From assembly GCF_019038415.1 (NCBI RefSeq), contig NZ_JAFKRG010000043.1, positions 21,144 through 85,143 of the forward strand: a stretch of 64,000 nt of DNA. Direction: 5' to 3'. The notes under the pieces are model-generated. The model saw only the letters and a list, made by a program, of their open reading frames with translations, was not told the DNA's origin and did not search any database. Shown in pieces: positions 56,299 through 64,000 of the stretch. Position 1 is the stretch's first letter, and every line of letters begins with the position of its first letter. Made by a program: the position numbers and the translations under genes. The stretch is from Synechococcus sp. CCY 9618 (GTDB lineage: Bacteria > Cyanobacteriota > Cyanobacteriia > PCC-6307 > Cyanobiaceae).

Positions 56299-58095
56299 TC
56301 ACATCCGCTCCAGGGTGGGAATCCCCAGCAGCCCGAGTCCCAGCTTGAGGGTGTCGGCCGTGAGCCGGCAGAGGGCCAGCCGCGAACCGCGGGCCGGATC
56401 CTCCGCCCTGAGCACGGGAACCTGGTCGTAGAAGCGGTTGAACACCTGGGAGAGCTCAAACAGATAACTGCAGAGCCGGTTGGGCAGCAGCTCCTCCTCC
56501 ACCTCCAGGATCACGCCGTCGAACTGCAGCAGCTGGCGCACCAGGGCCCACTCCTGGGGTTCGGTGAACAGCAGGGGCGAGGGCAGGGCGGCGCCGGCCC
56601 CGCCACGACGGGCGATCCCGGCGATCCGCACCACGGCATACAGAAGGTAAGGGGCGGTGTTGCCCTGCAAAGCGAGCATGCGATCGAAGCTGAACTGGTA
56701 GTTGGTGGTCCGGTTGGTGGACAGATCGGCGTACTTCACCGCAGCCAGGCCCACGGTGGTGGCCACTTCGGTGATGAAGGCCTCCTCCTCCCGGCGCCCC
56801 TCCTCCGCCAGGCGCCGGCACAGATCAGCCTCGCAGCGCTCCACCGCCTCATCCAGAAGCTCCCGGAGCCGCACCGTGTCGCCGGCACGCGTCTTGAGCT
56901 TCTTGCCGTCCTCCCCCTGCACCAGGCCGAAGGGCACATGCTCCAGCCGCCCGCCCGGCGGAATCCAGCCGGCCCGGCGGGCCACCTGGAACACACCGGC
57001 AAAATGGCTGGCCTGGCCCGCGTCGGTCACGTAGATCACCCGCCGGGCGCCATCGCCTTCAGGGGGCGACGCGAAGCGGTAGCGGATGGCGGCCAGGTCG
57101 GTGGTGGCGTAGTTGAAGCCACCGTCGCTCTTGCGCACGATCACCGGCGGCGCCTTGCTGGCGGAGCCGTCGTCCCCTTCCAGGAAGACGCACTGGGCAC
57201 CGCCATCGCTCACCAGCAGGCCGGCGGCGGCCAGATCCGCCACCACCGCCTCCAGACAGGGGTTGTAGAAGGATTCGCCGCGCTCCAGCAGACGGATGTC
57301 GAGCCGGTCGTAGAGCCGCTGAAATTCGCGGCGCGACTGGTCACAGAGCAGCTGCCAGGCCCGCCGGGACACCGGATCGCCTCCCTGCAGCTTCACCACC
57401 TCCTCGCGGGAGCGGACCTGAAAGGCCTCATCGGCATCGAAGCGGGCCTTCGCCTGGCGGTAGAAGGCCACCAGGTCGCCCAGGTCGACCGCATCGGCGG
57501 TGCTCAGCGCTGCCGGGGCCACCTCCTTGAGATGGGTGATGAGCATGCCGAACTGGGTGCCCCAGTCGCCCACATGGTTGAGCCGCAGCACCGGATGGCC
57601 GCGGAACTCCAGCACCCGGGCCAGGGCGTCGCCGATGATCGTGGAGCGCAGATGGCCCACGTGCATCTCCTTGGCGATGTTGGGGCTGGAGAAATCCACC
57701 ACCACCGGGGCCGCAGCGTCGCCCACGGCCGGCACCCCAAGGCGGGGGTCGGCCAGTCGCCGGCCCACCTCCGCCGCCAGCAGCTCGGGCCGCAGGGTGA
57801 GATTGATGAAGCCCGGTCCGGCGATCTCCGGCGGCAGGCACAGGGCCCCGAAGGCCGGATCCGCCTCCAGCTGGGCCACGATCGCGGCAGCGATCTGCCG
57901 GGGCGCCTGGCGCAGGGGCCGGGCCAGGACCAGGGCCCCGTTGGCCTGGAAATCGCCGAATTCCGGCTTCGAGGCGGGGGCGAGCTGGGGGTCGAGGGGT
58001 TGGCCGGCCCCGCGGGCGGCGACGGCCGCTGCGGGGAAAGCGCGCTCCAGAGCCCCCAGCAACTGGCTGTTCAGGGCATGGGCGATGCGCAGCAT
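56299..58095 (-). CDS. argS: Arginyl-tRNA synthetase
   Basis: A 598-residue class Ia synthetase. The N-terminal additional domain ([13 protein letters not shown] to GFINLTL) is followed by [24 protein letters not shown] with the HVGH ATP motif; the KMSKS counterpart is degenerate ([14 protein letters not shown]), normal for this enzyme. It ends [11 protein letters not shown], the conserved C-terminus. A diverged partial copy of its first 122 codons and leader lies upstream at about 59006-59418. Confidence 0.95.
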   Translation of the reverse strand: MLRIAHALNSQLLGALERAFPAAAVAARGAGQPLDPQLAPASKPEFGDFQANGALVLARPLRQAPRQIAAAIVAQLEADPAFGALCLPPEIAGPGFINLTLRPELLAAEVGRRLADPRLGVPAVGDAAAPVVVDFSSPNIAKEMHVGHLRSTIIGDALARVLEFRGHPVLRLNHVGDWGTQFGMLITHLKEVAPAALSTADAVDLGDLVAFYRQAKARFDADEAFQVRSREEVVKLQGGDPVSRRAWQLLCDQSRREFQRLYDRLDIRLLERGESFYNPCLEAVVADLAAAGLLVSDGGAQCVFLEGDDGSASKAPPVIVRKSDGGFNYATTDLAAIRYRFASPPEGDGARRVIYVTDAGQASHFAGVFQVARRAGWIPPGGRLEHVPFGLVQGEDGKKLKTRAGDTVRLRELLDEAVERCEADLCRRLAEEGRREEEAFITEVATTVGLAAVKYADLSTNRTTNYQFSFDRMLALQGNTAPYLLYAVVRIAGIARRGGAGAALPSPLLFTEPQEWALVRQLLQFDGVILEVEEELLPNRLCSYLFELSQVFNRFYDQVPVLRAEDPARGSRLALCRLTADTLKLGLGLLGIPTLERM

Positions 58096-58156
58096 GGAGC
58101 GGAGCCGGTGAAACGGTAGGCGTGGTCACGATCATCCTCCCCGGGGGGACTGGAGC

Positions 58157-58505
58157 TCACAGGCTCTCGCAGAGCTCTCGCAGCCAGACCATGAACCGAT
58201 CCAGATCGCCTCGCCCTTCAGACCAGAGCGCGATCGCCTTCTCCAGAAGCCGCTTCACCTCGTCGGCACGCACCACGGCCGGCCCAGCCGGACTGACGAC
58301 CGCCATCCGCTCCAGCAGCCGGCGATGCCCATCGGCGCCGACTGGAGTGGCGGCGATGGTGAGGCGAGTGCTGCTGCCTCCTAATCGCTCGATACCGGTG
58401 GATAACCCGCAGACTCTCCACCAGCGTGTCCAGCTTTGAACGCTCCACGCCCCGGTCGGTGAGCAGCTCATCCAGCTTCAGCCTGGCAAAACCATCGAAG
58501 CTCAC
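58157..58505 (-). pseudogene. Frameshifted partner gene of the nucleotidyltransferase
   Basis: A GTG at 58505 overlaps the nucleotidyltransferase stop (GTGA) and opens SFDGFARLKLDELLTDRGVE and ESLRVIHRYRAIRR, after which that frame becomes a basic Arg/His-rich run. A second frame gives GGSSTRLTIAATPVGADGHR and VVRADEVKRLLEKAIALWSEG, ending RELCESL at 58157. Joined near 58380-58400 they make about 115 helical residues. The simplest reading is one gene with a frameshift, or a sequencing error. Position matches the substrate-binding/HEPN partner of MNT modules, but I see no clear R-x4-6-H motif and do not recognise the family. Confidence 0.5.
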
Positions 58506-58846
58506 AGCAGCCGCTGGGCACGGTCCCTGATCCGCTGCTGCCAATGGGGCGGCAGACTTTCCAGCCGCACCAGATCGACGGGGATGTCACCGGCGGTAGC
58601 CTCTGCTTGCCCCAGGGCATCGAGAAGATCCAGCATCGTCATGCCCTCCACGGCAAGGTCGATATCGGAGCCCATCCGGAACCTGCCTTCGATGGTCGAA
58701 CCGAACAGCCCCACTGCTTCGATCGCTGGCCAACGACGCTGCAGGGACAGAGCGCAGCGTCTGGCCGCCGGCAAGGTCCTCAGCAGACGGCTGTCACAGT
58801 CCTGACGCTCCTCCCAGTGGCGACGGTGGACGTTGGAGAGCCTCAT
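58502..58846 (-). CDS. MNT-type minimal nucleotidyltransferase
   Basis: A 114-residue pol-beta-superfamily nucleotidyltransferase. VGLFGSTIEGRFRMGSDIDLAVEG is the GSx10DxD motif, and PVDLVRLES supplies the third Asp, so the catalytic triad is complete. MNT proteins are commonly antitoxins that AMP-ylate a HEPN toxin, or act on unknown substrates. The ATG at 58846 (MRLSNVHRRHW) is chosen; the frame is open to 58906. It overlaps a downstream broken gene by GTGA and lies between argS and the partial argS copy. Confidence 0.75.
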   Translation of the reverse strand: MRLSNVHRRHWEERQDCDSRLLRTLPAARRCALSLQRRWPAIEAVGLFGSTIEGRFRMGSDIDLAVEGMTMLDLLDALGQAEATAGDIPVDLVRLESLPPHWQQRIRDRAQRLL

Positions 58847-59005
58847 CGGATCAACGTAGGAGGTCGTTTTCCTGGATGAGCAGTGGCAGGATGACGATTG
58901 CCCCATCGAAGCGAAGCCGGGAGCCCTTCATCGGTACCGGAGCGCCTGCGAGCTCTTTCTCCAGGTGCCGGTCACCGGATGCTGCCGCCCGCAGGAGGAC
59001 ATGGT

Positions 59006-59371
59006 CGGCACCCCGAGGCGGGAGTCGGTCAGCCGCCGGCCAACTTCATCGGCCAGCACCTGGGGCCGGAGGGTGAGGTTGATGAAACCCGGCCTGGCGA
59101 TCTCGGACGGCAGGCACAGGGCCGCGAAGGCGGTATCCGCCTCCAGCTGAGCCACCATCGCCGTCGCGATCACCCTCGGGGCTTGCCGCAGGGGCCGATT
59201 CAGGGCCAGGGCGCCGTTGGCCTGCGAATCGCCGAACTCCGACTTCGAAGCGGGGGCGAGCTGGGGATCGATGGGCCGGCCTGCTGCCTGGGCGGTGGCG
59301 GCCGCCCCGGGGAAAGCGCGCTCCAGAGCCCCCAGCAACTGGCTGTTCAGGGAGTGGGTGAGGCGCAGCAT
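59006..59371 (-). pseudogene. Truncated duplicate of argS 5' end
   Basis: Starting at ATG 59371, 122 codons align without gaps to the first 122 residues of argS at 58095-57730, with 96 identical residues by my count (for example [31 protein letters not shown]). Homology ends after RLGVP, just before the HVGH catalytic domain. Upstream, about 45 bp of leader (59372-59418) still resembles the argS leader, including ATGATCCTTCCCGG against ATCATCCTCCCCGG. The copy cannot encode a functional synthetase. Divergence suggests either an old duplication or a remnant of a second allele. Confidence 0.85.
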
Positions 59372-59418
59372 GGAGCGGGGCCGATCAGTCGGTGGGAGTG
59401 GGGCCGATGATCCTTCCC

Positions 59419-59788
59419 GGCAGAGGGTGGGGCTCAGATTCAGGGCCGTGTCCAACAAGGGGTTGACTGCCTTGAGGTTCAGGGGCATGAACTCAGCACA
59501 CGGCGTGGCACGTCAACCAGGTGTCCCGAGGATCGGAGACTCAGCCGTTGAGGCCTGCACCCACCGCAAGCGAGGAGTCGGTGCCGCTCCCCCCGTGCTG
59601 CCCAACAGCCCGCAGCCACTGGGAGCAAGGGCCAGGCCCCAGTTTTTTGGGATGAGGCAGCCGCTGCTGCAGATGGCGTCTCCAAGACGAGTGCCAGCGA
59701 CTTCACCCCGTGCATGAGCGCAGGATGCAGATCCGCTGCGACGGCACTTAAAGAATTTATGAAGCCGTTCCTCCTCGGGTGAAGCTCG
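59419..59788. other. Gene-free stretch between argS copy and PEP-CTERM-like gene
   Basis: About 370 bp with no convincing coding frame; the open frames are short and show compositional noise. GC content falls toward its right end, where the promoter of the exported-protein gene should lie. Confidence 0.5.
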
Positions 59789-59794
59789 TATGAT
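59789..59794 (+). promoter_or_regulatory. Possible -10 element of the PEP-CTERM-like gene
   Basis: TATGAT lies 38 bp before the ATG at 59832, in an AT-richer stretch than the surroundings. I see no clear -35 box at the expected spacing. The ribosome binding site AGAAGG at 59819-59824, seven bases before the ATG, supports that start over the in-frame ATG at 59805. Confidence 0.3.
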
Positions 59795-59831
59795 AGAAAG
59801 GCTAATGAACAGTATTCAAGAAGGCATCGCC

Positions 59832-60695
59832 ATGAAGCCCTACCGCCTCCTCGTCACGGGAGCAGCGGCCACGCTCCTCTCAGCGGGGTCCGCCTTGGCA
59901 GCCAATTCGTTCAGCGTGGACTTTGCAGGCGCTACCGGGGTCAAGGGGGCAATGTCCTTCGACTTCAGCACGGCAGGCACAAACCAATACTATATGACCA
60001 TCGACATTTTCAATAACACAAAATCAACCGATACCACCAGCGGGGTTCTGACGGGTTTCGGCTTGAATCTCCCAACACCAGCACCTCCAACGTTCACTTT
60101 CCTGACTTACGAGCCGCTTGCCTCAAGTTTTCGCGGTGTCATACCACCAGGTTATTTCATACCAGTGAATGACCCAACCCCATACGCTCTGACCGACTCA
60201 ACAAACACAAATTTGAGTCCTCTCGGGGTTCTGGATTTTTGTTTCGTCTCCAAAGACAACCCTAATCAATGTGAAGGTGCTGGAAGCGGAAAACCAGGTG
60301 AAGGGTTAGCCCGAGATTCTTCAACACAAGTCAAATTTAAAATCGGTTCCGACGTCAGTAAAGGCTCCGACGCAGCAAATATTGCTGCCGTTTCAGCGGC
60401 TATACAGCAGTACATCTACGACAACCAAGGAAATCCTCAATCTGGTAACAACAGTGGCCCCTTTGGGGTCGTAACTCGCTGGCAGTCAATCACCGGAAGC
60501 CTCACCAGCTCTGACAGTGATAAAGTTGTCGGCACGACTGTATGCACAAACGGAGTCTGTGGAGGTAATACCGGGGGTTCACCCAACGATCCAAATTCTG
60601 TTCCCGGCCCGCTTCCCCTTTTCGGTGCAGCAGCAGCGTTCGGCTACAGCCGCAAACTGCGTCATCGCCTGAAAACCATTCCACCTCTTGCCTGA
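59832..60695 (+). CDS. Exported protein with PEP-CTERM-like sorting tail
   Basis: A 287-residue protein. A signal peptide (MKPYRLLVTGAAATLLSAGS, cleavage after SALA/A) precedes a Thr/Ser/Asn/Gly-rich beta-type domain (YYMTIDIFNNTKSTDTTSG, FCFVSKDNPNQCEG) and a tail of the PEP-CTERM type: VPGPLPLFGAAAAFGYSR followed by KLRHRLK, that is, a short motif, a hydrophobic segment and a basic end. Such tails are recognised by exosortases. Two Cys pairs are visible. The gene has clearly lower GC than its neighbours, suggesting acquisition. Function probably in the cell surface; no exosortase gene is in the window. Confidence 0.75.
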   Translation: MKPYRLLVTGAAATLLSAGSALAANSFSVDFAGATGVKGAMSFDFSTAGTNQYYMTIDIFNNTKSTDTTSGVLTGFGLNLPTPAPPTFTFLTYEPLASSFRGVIPPGYFIPVNDPTPYALTDSTNTNLSPLGVLDFCFVSKDNPNQCEGAGSGKPGEGLARDSSTQVKFKIGSDVSKGSDAANIAAVSAAIQQYIYDNQGNPQSGNNSGPFGVVTRWQSITGSLTSSDSDKVVGTTVCTNGVCGGNTGGSPNDPNSVPGPLPLFGAAAAFGYSRKLRHRLKTIPPLA

Positions 60696-60748
60696 ACGTT
60701 TCTAGAAGTCAAGCCCACCGATATAAACCAAATCTTCCTTCATTCCCA

Positions 60749-60781
60749 AAGCCTGTTCTACCTGAACAGGCTTTTCTTTTC
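60749..60781 (+). terminator. Rho-independent terminator after the PEP-CTERM-like gene
   Basis: A perfect 10-bp stem (AAGCCTGTTC at 60749-60758 with GAACAGGCTT at 60764-60773), a 5-base loop, and a following T-rich run (TTTCTTTTC). It lies 53 bp after the stop codon. Confidence 0.9.
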
Positions 60782-61028
60782 TTCCTATCGTTCTCTCCTG
60801 GGGCGAAGAGCCTAGATTGGGACCCAAGAAAATGTCCGACGAAAAAGTCGCATTTTTGGACGGTTGAATTCTCTAACCTTGTCGAGGCAACCTCGAAATC
60901 TCTATTATTCAGCAGCCCATTGGGAGGGTCTTCACCCCATGAATTCCAGGAGAGGATAACATCCTTTCACTGCGGATCTATCGGTTCCAATTCAATCGCT
61001 TTAGACCTGACGAGATCCCATCACCACC
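60782..61028. other. Gene-free AT-richer leader before the HpsJ-like gene
   Basis: About 250 bp without a coding frame. It contains a hairpin TCGAGG-CAA-CCTCGA at 60882-60896 and A-rich/T-rich runs that could belong to a promoter or untranslated leader. No specific regulator site is recognised. Confidence 0.4.
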
Positions 61029-61925
61029 ATGAGTGAGACCACAGAAAGCAGAAGTCTGGAATCTGCGATTTTCAGCGATCGCCTGGCAGTGGCCGCCATG
61101 GCTCTTTTCGTGGTCTACCTGGTTTCCGTTCTTGCGACCATCTTGCCACCCAGGTTTCCTAATCCCATCTGGCAACTGAGCAGCATCAAAGTCATCACGG
61201 AAGGGGCACCCATTCCGCTGCTTGGCCTGGCTCTACTTCATCTGGCTGCCTTTCTTTGCCCTGCCAACATCCAGCTTCAAAAGCGGCGGAATGCTTTAGC
61301 TCGGCTGGCCATCCTGGCCGCACTCGGATTTCTGTTGATCGTCCCACTGCAGAGCCATGCGGTCTGGAGGTCCTATCGCGATTCCTATTCAGTAGCGGCA
61401 CAGCAGCAAGCGAGCGCCACCCAACGGGCGGATGCGGTACGTCAGGCCATTGAGCAGGCAACCAGTGCCGAAGATCTTCAGGAACGTCTGGTGGCTCTGC
61501 AGCGACCTGATCTGCGGATCAGGTTGGATGCCAAGACATTTTCGGCTATCCCCCTACCAGATCTAAAAAAGCAACTTCTCAGCCAAGTCGATCAAACCGA
61601 AGGTCAATACAAGGCCAGATTCGGATCCCTTGACCCAGGAGCTACCGATCGCATCTTCAGGGATAGCCTTCGAGCCATCCTCTCATCCATCGCCTTTGCG
61701 ATCGCTTTTGCCGCCCTCGCCCAGAGGAAGAACAGCAAATCTCCTTTTCTGATGGAGATACCGTCCCTGCCTGGCCGCCTGGTCGCATCGCTGGGGCCAA
61801 GGCGGACTCGGCCCGGCCAAGCGGGTGCAGCGTTGGACTTCATGAAATCACCAGCCAAAAGGGAAGAGGAATTCTTTGAGTCCCTGGCGCCTCCAGAGGA
61901 TAAAGCGTCCCCGCCCCTCGAATGA
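61029..61925 (+). CDS. HpsJ-like membrane protein
   Basis: A 298-residue protein with an N-terminal bundle of about three helices (LAVAAMALFVVYLVSVLATIL, PIPLLGLALLHLAAFLC, LARLAILAALGFLLIVPLQ), a long central coiled-coil-like region (AAQQQASATQRADAVRQAIEQ), a further hydrophobic segment near residue 225 and a charged tail. The NPIWQLSSIKVITEGAPIPLLG block resembles HpsJ-family proteins linked to hormogonium polysaccharide secretion in filamentous cyanobacteria. In a unicellular organism the role would be different. GC content is moderately below average. Confidence 0.55.
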   Translation: MSETTESRSLESAIFSDRLAVAAMALFVVYLVSVLATILPPRFPNPIWQLSSIKVITEGAPIPLLGLALLHLAAFLCPANIQLQKRRNALARLAILAALGFLLIVPLQSHAVWRSYRDSYSVAAQQQASATQRADAVRQAIEQATSAEDLQERLVALQRPDLRIRLDAKTFSAIPLPDLKKQLLSQVDQTEGQYKARFGSLDPGATDRIFRDSLRAILSSIAFAIAFAALAQRKNSKSPFLMEIPSLPGRLVASLGPRRTRPGQAGAALDFMKSPAKREEEFFESLAPPEDKASPPLE

Positions 61926-62093
61926 TCGCAAGGAAGGTGCCGCTCCGGAGCGCAAGGGACAGAAAGACTTCACCGGGGAGTGGACCAGCCTGTCTCGATG
62001 GAGACTGCCACTTGCTTGAAGGACACCTGAAAGGACGTTGACACGCTCGCGCAATAGTTGGGAACCCAGCTTGCTGTTCTTTCCTGCAGCTGA

Positions 62094-62321
62094 TCAGGCC
62101 GCTGCAGGGGGGAGATCAACCAGGCCCGTGTGGCAGTCGAGGCCTTTATGGATCCGCAGGCAGTGCGGTAGGGGGTCGTTTTTGGCCGCTGAGCTGCCGA
62201 AAGTCAACACGTAAGCCCACTCCGTCAGAAGGCGCTGGATGAATGGCTCGGCCTTGCCGTTGGTCCGAAGAAGGGAGGGCCTGCTCTTCTTCACCTCCAA
62301 TCCCATGGCCTGAGCAGCATT
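62094..62321 (-). mobile_element. IS481-type transposase C-terminal remnant
   Basis: About 70 codons, ending at the stop at 62094, encode a decayed C-terminus of an IS481-like DDE transposase: RTNGKAEPFIQRLLTEWAYV carries the final DDE Glu (NGKAE), and the following part to LVDLPPAA matches the usual RPHxxLGGxPP end in outline. Upstream, AAQAMGLEVKKSRPSLL is still similar. No N-terminal part or inverted repeats are visible, so the element is dead. Confidence 0.7.
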
Positions 62322-63574
62322 CCGCCGCCCATGGGGCTTGTGGGGAGAGCCGTGGCTTCTAAACACCCATCGTCACTCCCTCCCCTGGTCGTTGAACCAG
62401 ACCGGCGCACAGCTCACAGAGCCCACGTCATCGGCCCCTTCTTGCGGTCAGCGCAGGGGAAACCCGGACTACCACGCCACAGCGGTCTTTCCCTTGGGTG
62501 GCACCCCTCACGCCCCGGGAAGCGGACAACGTCAAGCAAGCTGGCCCTCCCGAAGCCGATACACCGCAGGCGCACCAAGCCTTGGCCGGCAGGCGCTCGG
62601 GCCGCGCCGCCCACACCCGAGGCCTCCGCTTCCCGGAATGGCCGCGGGAGCGGAAGCCAGGAAGAGCGGCGAAACCCACCACCCTCCGGAAGGGAAGAAA
62701 GAGCAGATAGTCCTTGGGGTCAGTGACCCGACCCCAGGGCAGAACGGCATCGCTCCCTCGCCGATTAAGGGATCCTCCCAACTTGCCTTCAGCTTCTCCT
62801 CATGAGACGATCAGCCCGCCCCATGGATTGCAGGAGAAGGCCCGCCTTGGCAACCAACCGCACGAATCCCGAGCGAGGGGGCAACGTCCCTCGCTTCACG
62901 ACGGGCTTCCGCTGACCCCGGACCGCTCACACAGCGAGACTAGGTCTCGCGAGACTCTCAATGGGTGCTTTCCTGGATGTGGGCGCATCCGGCGCGGCGC
63001 AACTCCATTGACCATGCTTTGGATCCTCCTCGCTCCTGGATCATCCCAGCGACCGAAGAATTAAGAGCTCCCAAGCCTGTTGTTCTCCGAACTTCAGCCT
63101 CCGGTCCAGGCCTTTCTGGAGCGGATCCCTCCATCCCATAAAGGATTAAAACCCTTGCAAAAACTGGAATCCCGCTGCTTTCAGCACCGATCCTCGCACC
63201 CTAGGGATCACGGCAAGGGCCTCAGGTGAACTGGATTTTGCTGTTCCACTCGAAACCAGGATGGCGCCCCTTACAGAGATTCATGAATCTGAATCCATGG
63301 TCTGTACGGCATAAACCTAAGCCTCCTTTCACCTCTGACCACGAAACTCCCCATCGATTTGTTGTGAATACCAAAGACGCAGAAAAAATCCATCGTGGAT
63401 GATCAGTGCTGGGAGCAATCAACTCCCAACCATCAGCAACCCCAGAACCAAAGTCAACCACCCCAGTGCCCCGGGAGCAATGACTTTGATGATGGCCGCG
63501 ATCATCTGACTGGCGACAGTTGGAGCGTCGCGGAGGCATCTGGCTGCCGTTGGCTGTTCCCCCGTGTTCCGGTC
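62322..63574. other. 1.25-kb region without a convincing gene
   Basis: Open frames on both strands are short, overlapping and compositionally odd (many Arg, Pro, Gly). A palindrome-like GGGTCAGTGACCC lies at 62717-62729, and a 7-bp stem with a 3-base loop (GCGAGAC-TAG-GTCTCGC) at 62934-62950. A 105-residue minus-strand frame (63222-63539) and a 28-residue hydrophobic one (63419-63505) cannot be supported by homology. Probably decayed DNA following transposon activity. Confidence 0.5.
62934..62950. repeat. Short perfect inverted repeat (7-bp stem)
   Basis: GCGAGAC and GTCTCGC separated by TAG; immediately followed by GAGACTC, which re-uses the same half-site. No T-run follows on either strand, so it is not an obvious terminator. 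It may be a protein-binding site or chance. Confidence 0.35.
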
Positions 63575-64000
63575 ATGACTGACACCTCCAGAGCGGCTCC
63601 CCCTAAAACCGTCTCTTTCCTCCTCCCTGACCCCACAAGCCAGGCCAGTCGCTCGTCCGATCCGCTGCTGCCCCTTCAGGCTGATCCTGCTCCCCCCTCA
63701 TCCGAAGCTTCCCGAGCCACGGGCACCGCATCGGTCATGGCCGATGGCCTGCGTCCTGCCGCTGGTGTCACGAACCGGGCGTCTGTGGATGGCAGCCATC
63801 GAGAGCCGAATCTCCGGGGCGCTGTCTTCCAGAGAGATGTACCGATCCTCTCCCTGCGGGATGTTGTCTCCAGCAGTCATCAGGCTCTCGCCAGCCCCCC
63901 GGGCCTGAGCGACTCCTTCGCCGGGCGCGACCCCAACGCCACCACCTCAGGCTCCTCCGCAGGCAGCTCCTGTCTCTGCAAGGACTGCACCAAGCTGGAT
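63575..64000 (+). CDS. Large low-complexity protein, N-terminal part (3' truncated by window)
   Basis: From ATG 63575 the frame stays open for all 142 codons to the window end. The residues are rich in Ser, Ala, Pro, Asp and Arg with no signal peptide (TDTSRAAPPKTVSFLLPDP at the start). Near the end is SSCLCKDCTKLD, a C-x-C-x-x-C cluster that might bind metal. Some cyanobacterial leaderless secreted proteins (type I, RTX/M10-peptidase type) have such disordered starts; this is only a guess, since the functional domain would lie outside the window. Confidence 0.55.
   Translation, partial: MTDTSRAAPPKTVSFLLPDPTSQASRSSDPLLPLQADPAPPSSEASRATGTASVMADGLRPAAGVTNRASVDGSHREPNLRGAVFQRDVPILSLRDVVSSSHQALASPPGLSDSFAGRDPNATTSGSSAGSSCLCKDCTKLD

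Noticed and set aside
62716..62736. GGGGTC...GACCCC palindrome considered as terminator or RNA element
   Set aside because: No T-run on either strand and no known RNA core motif nearby.
62428..62781. 117-codon minus-strand frame in the gene-poor region
   Set aside because: No recognised motif and Arg/Gly/Pro-rich; several other frames are equally open there, so it is probably noise.

Overview
The window is high-GC chromosomal DNA from a cyanobacterium, most likely a picocyanobacterium of the Synechococcus/Cyanobium group. Diagnostic genes include the photosynthetic/respiratory NDH-1 subunits (ndhF, ndhD, ndhA, ndhI, ndhG, ndhE, ndhH), a Rubisco-type LysR regulator (rbcR), the Mg-protoporphyrin methyltransferase chlM, a phylloquinone/menaquinone cluster (menA, menC, menE, menF, plus a menI-like thioesterase), and small cyanobacteria-specific families (DUF3172, DUF3285, DUF2752). 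I recognise no rRNA or tRNA genes and no CRISPR array.

Layout. 1-7.4 kb: DUF3172 protein, divergent rbcR and an NnrU-like gene, then ndhF and ndhD separated by a degenerate sugar-metabolism insert. 7.4-11.4 kb: LapA-like protein, scpA, a sugar nucleotidyltransferase, metF and a PedR-like LuxR regulator. 11.4-19.3 kb: a nine-gene minus-strand run (DUF3352 protein, sixA, gltA, ndhA-I-G-E, nadK, CYTH protein) that places NDH-1 beside citrate synthase and NAD kinase. 19.4-21.7 kb: rhodanese, hrcA and an Anbu-type peptidase. 21.8-24.9 kb: two large multi-pass membrane proteins, visibly less GC-rich, probably a surface-glycan island. 25-36.4 kb: trpB, SUI1 factor, DUF362 Tat protein, cysC, AI-2E-family protein, purE, nagA, chlM, an acyltransferase relic, a pseudouridine synthase, a response regulator, a secreted protein and a cysteine desulfurase. 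36.4-44.4 kb: membrane proteins, rsmH, ndhH, DUF2752 protein, desaturase, thioesterase and a B12-binding radical SAM enzyme. 44.5-50 kb: TM2 protein and the men genes. 49.7-58.1 kb: gshB-grxC facing prfB-DUF3285-ybeY-dgkA-pabA-MBL, then hisC and argS.

From 58.1 kb to the end the window turns accessory. A nucleotidyltransferase gene with a frameshifted partner sits between full-length argS and a second, truncated copy of the argS 5' end that includes its leader. Beyond this come a PEP-CTERM-like exported protein with a strong terminator, an HpsJ-like membrane protein, an IS481-type transposase remnant, about 1.2 kb without convincing genes, and the start of a large low-complexity protein that runs off the window.

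No complete, clearly new multi-gene system is visible. The best leads are the argS duplication with the embedded nucleotidyltransferase module, the glutaredoxin whose CPxC site reads SSDC, the broken sugar genes between ndhF and ndhD, and the exported-protein region at 59.8-64 kb. All functional calls come from reading motifs; no database search was run.
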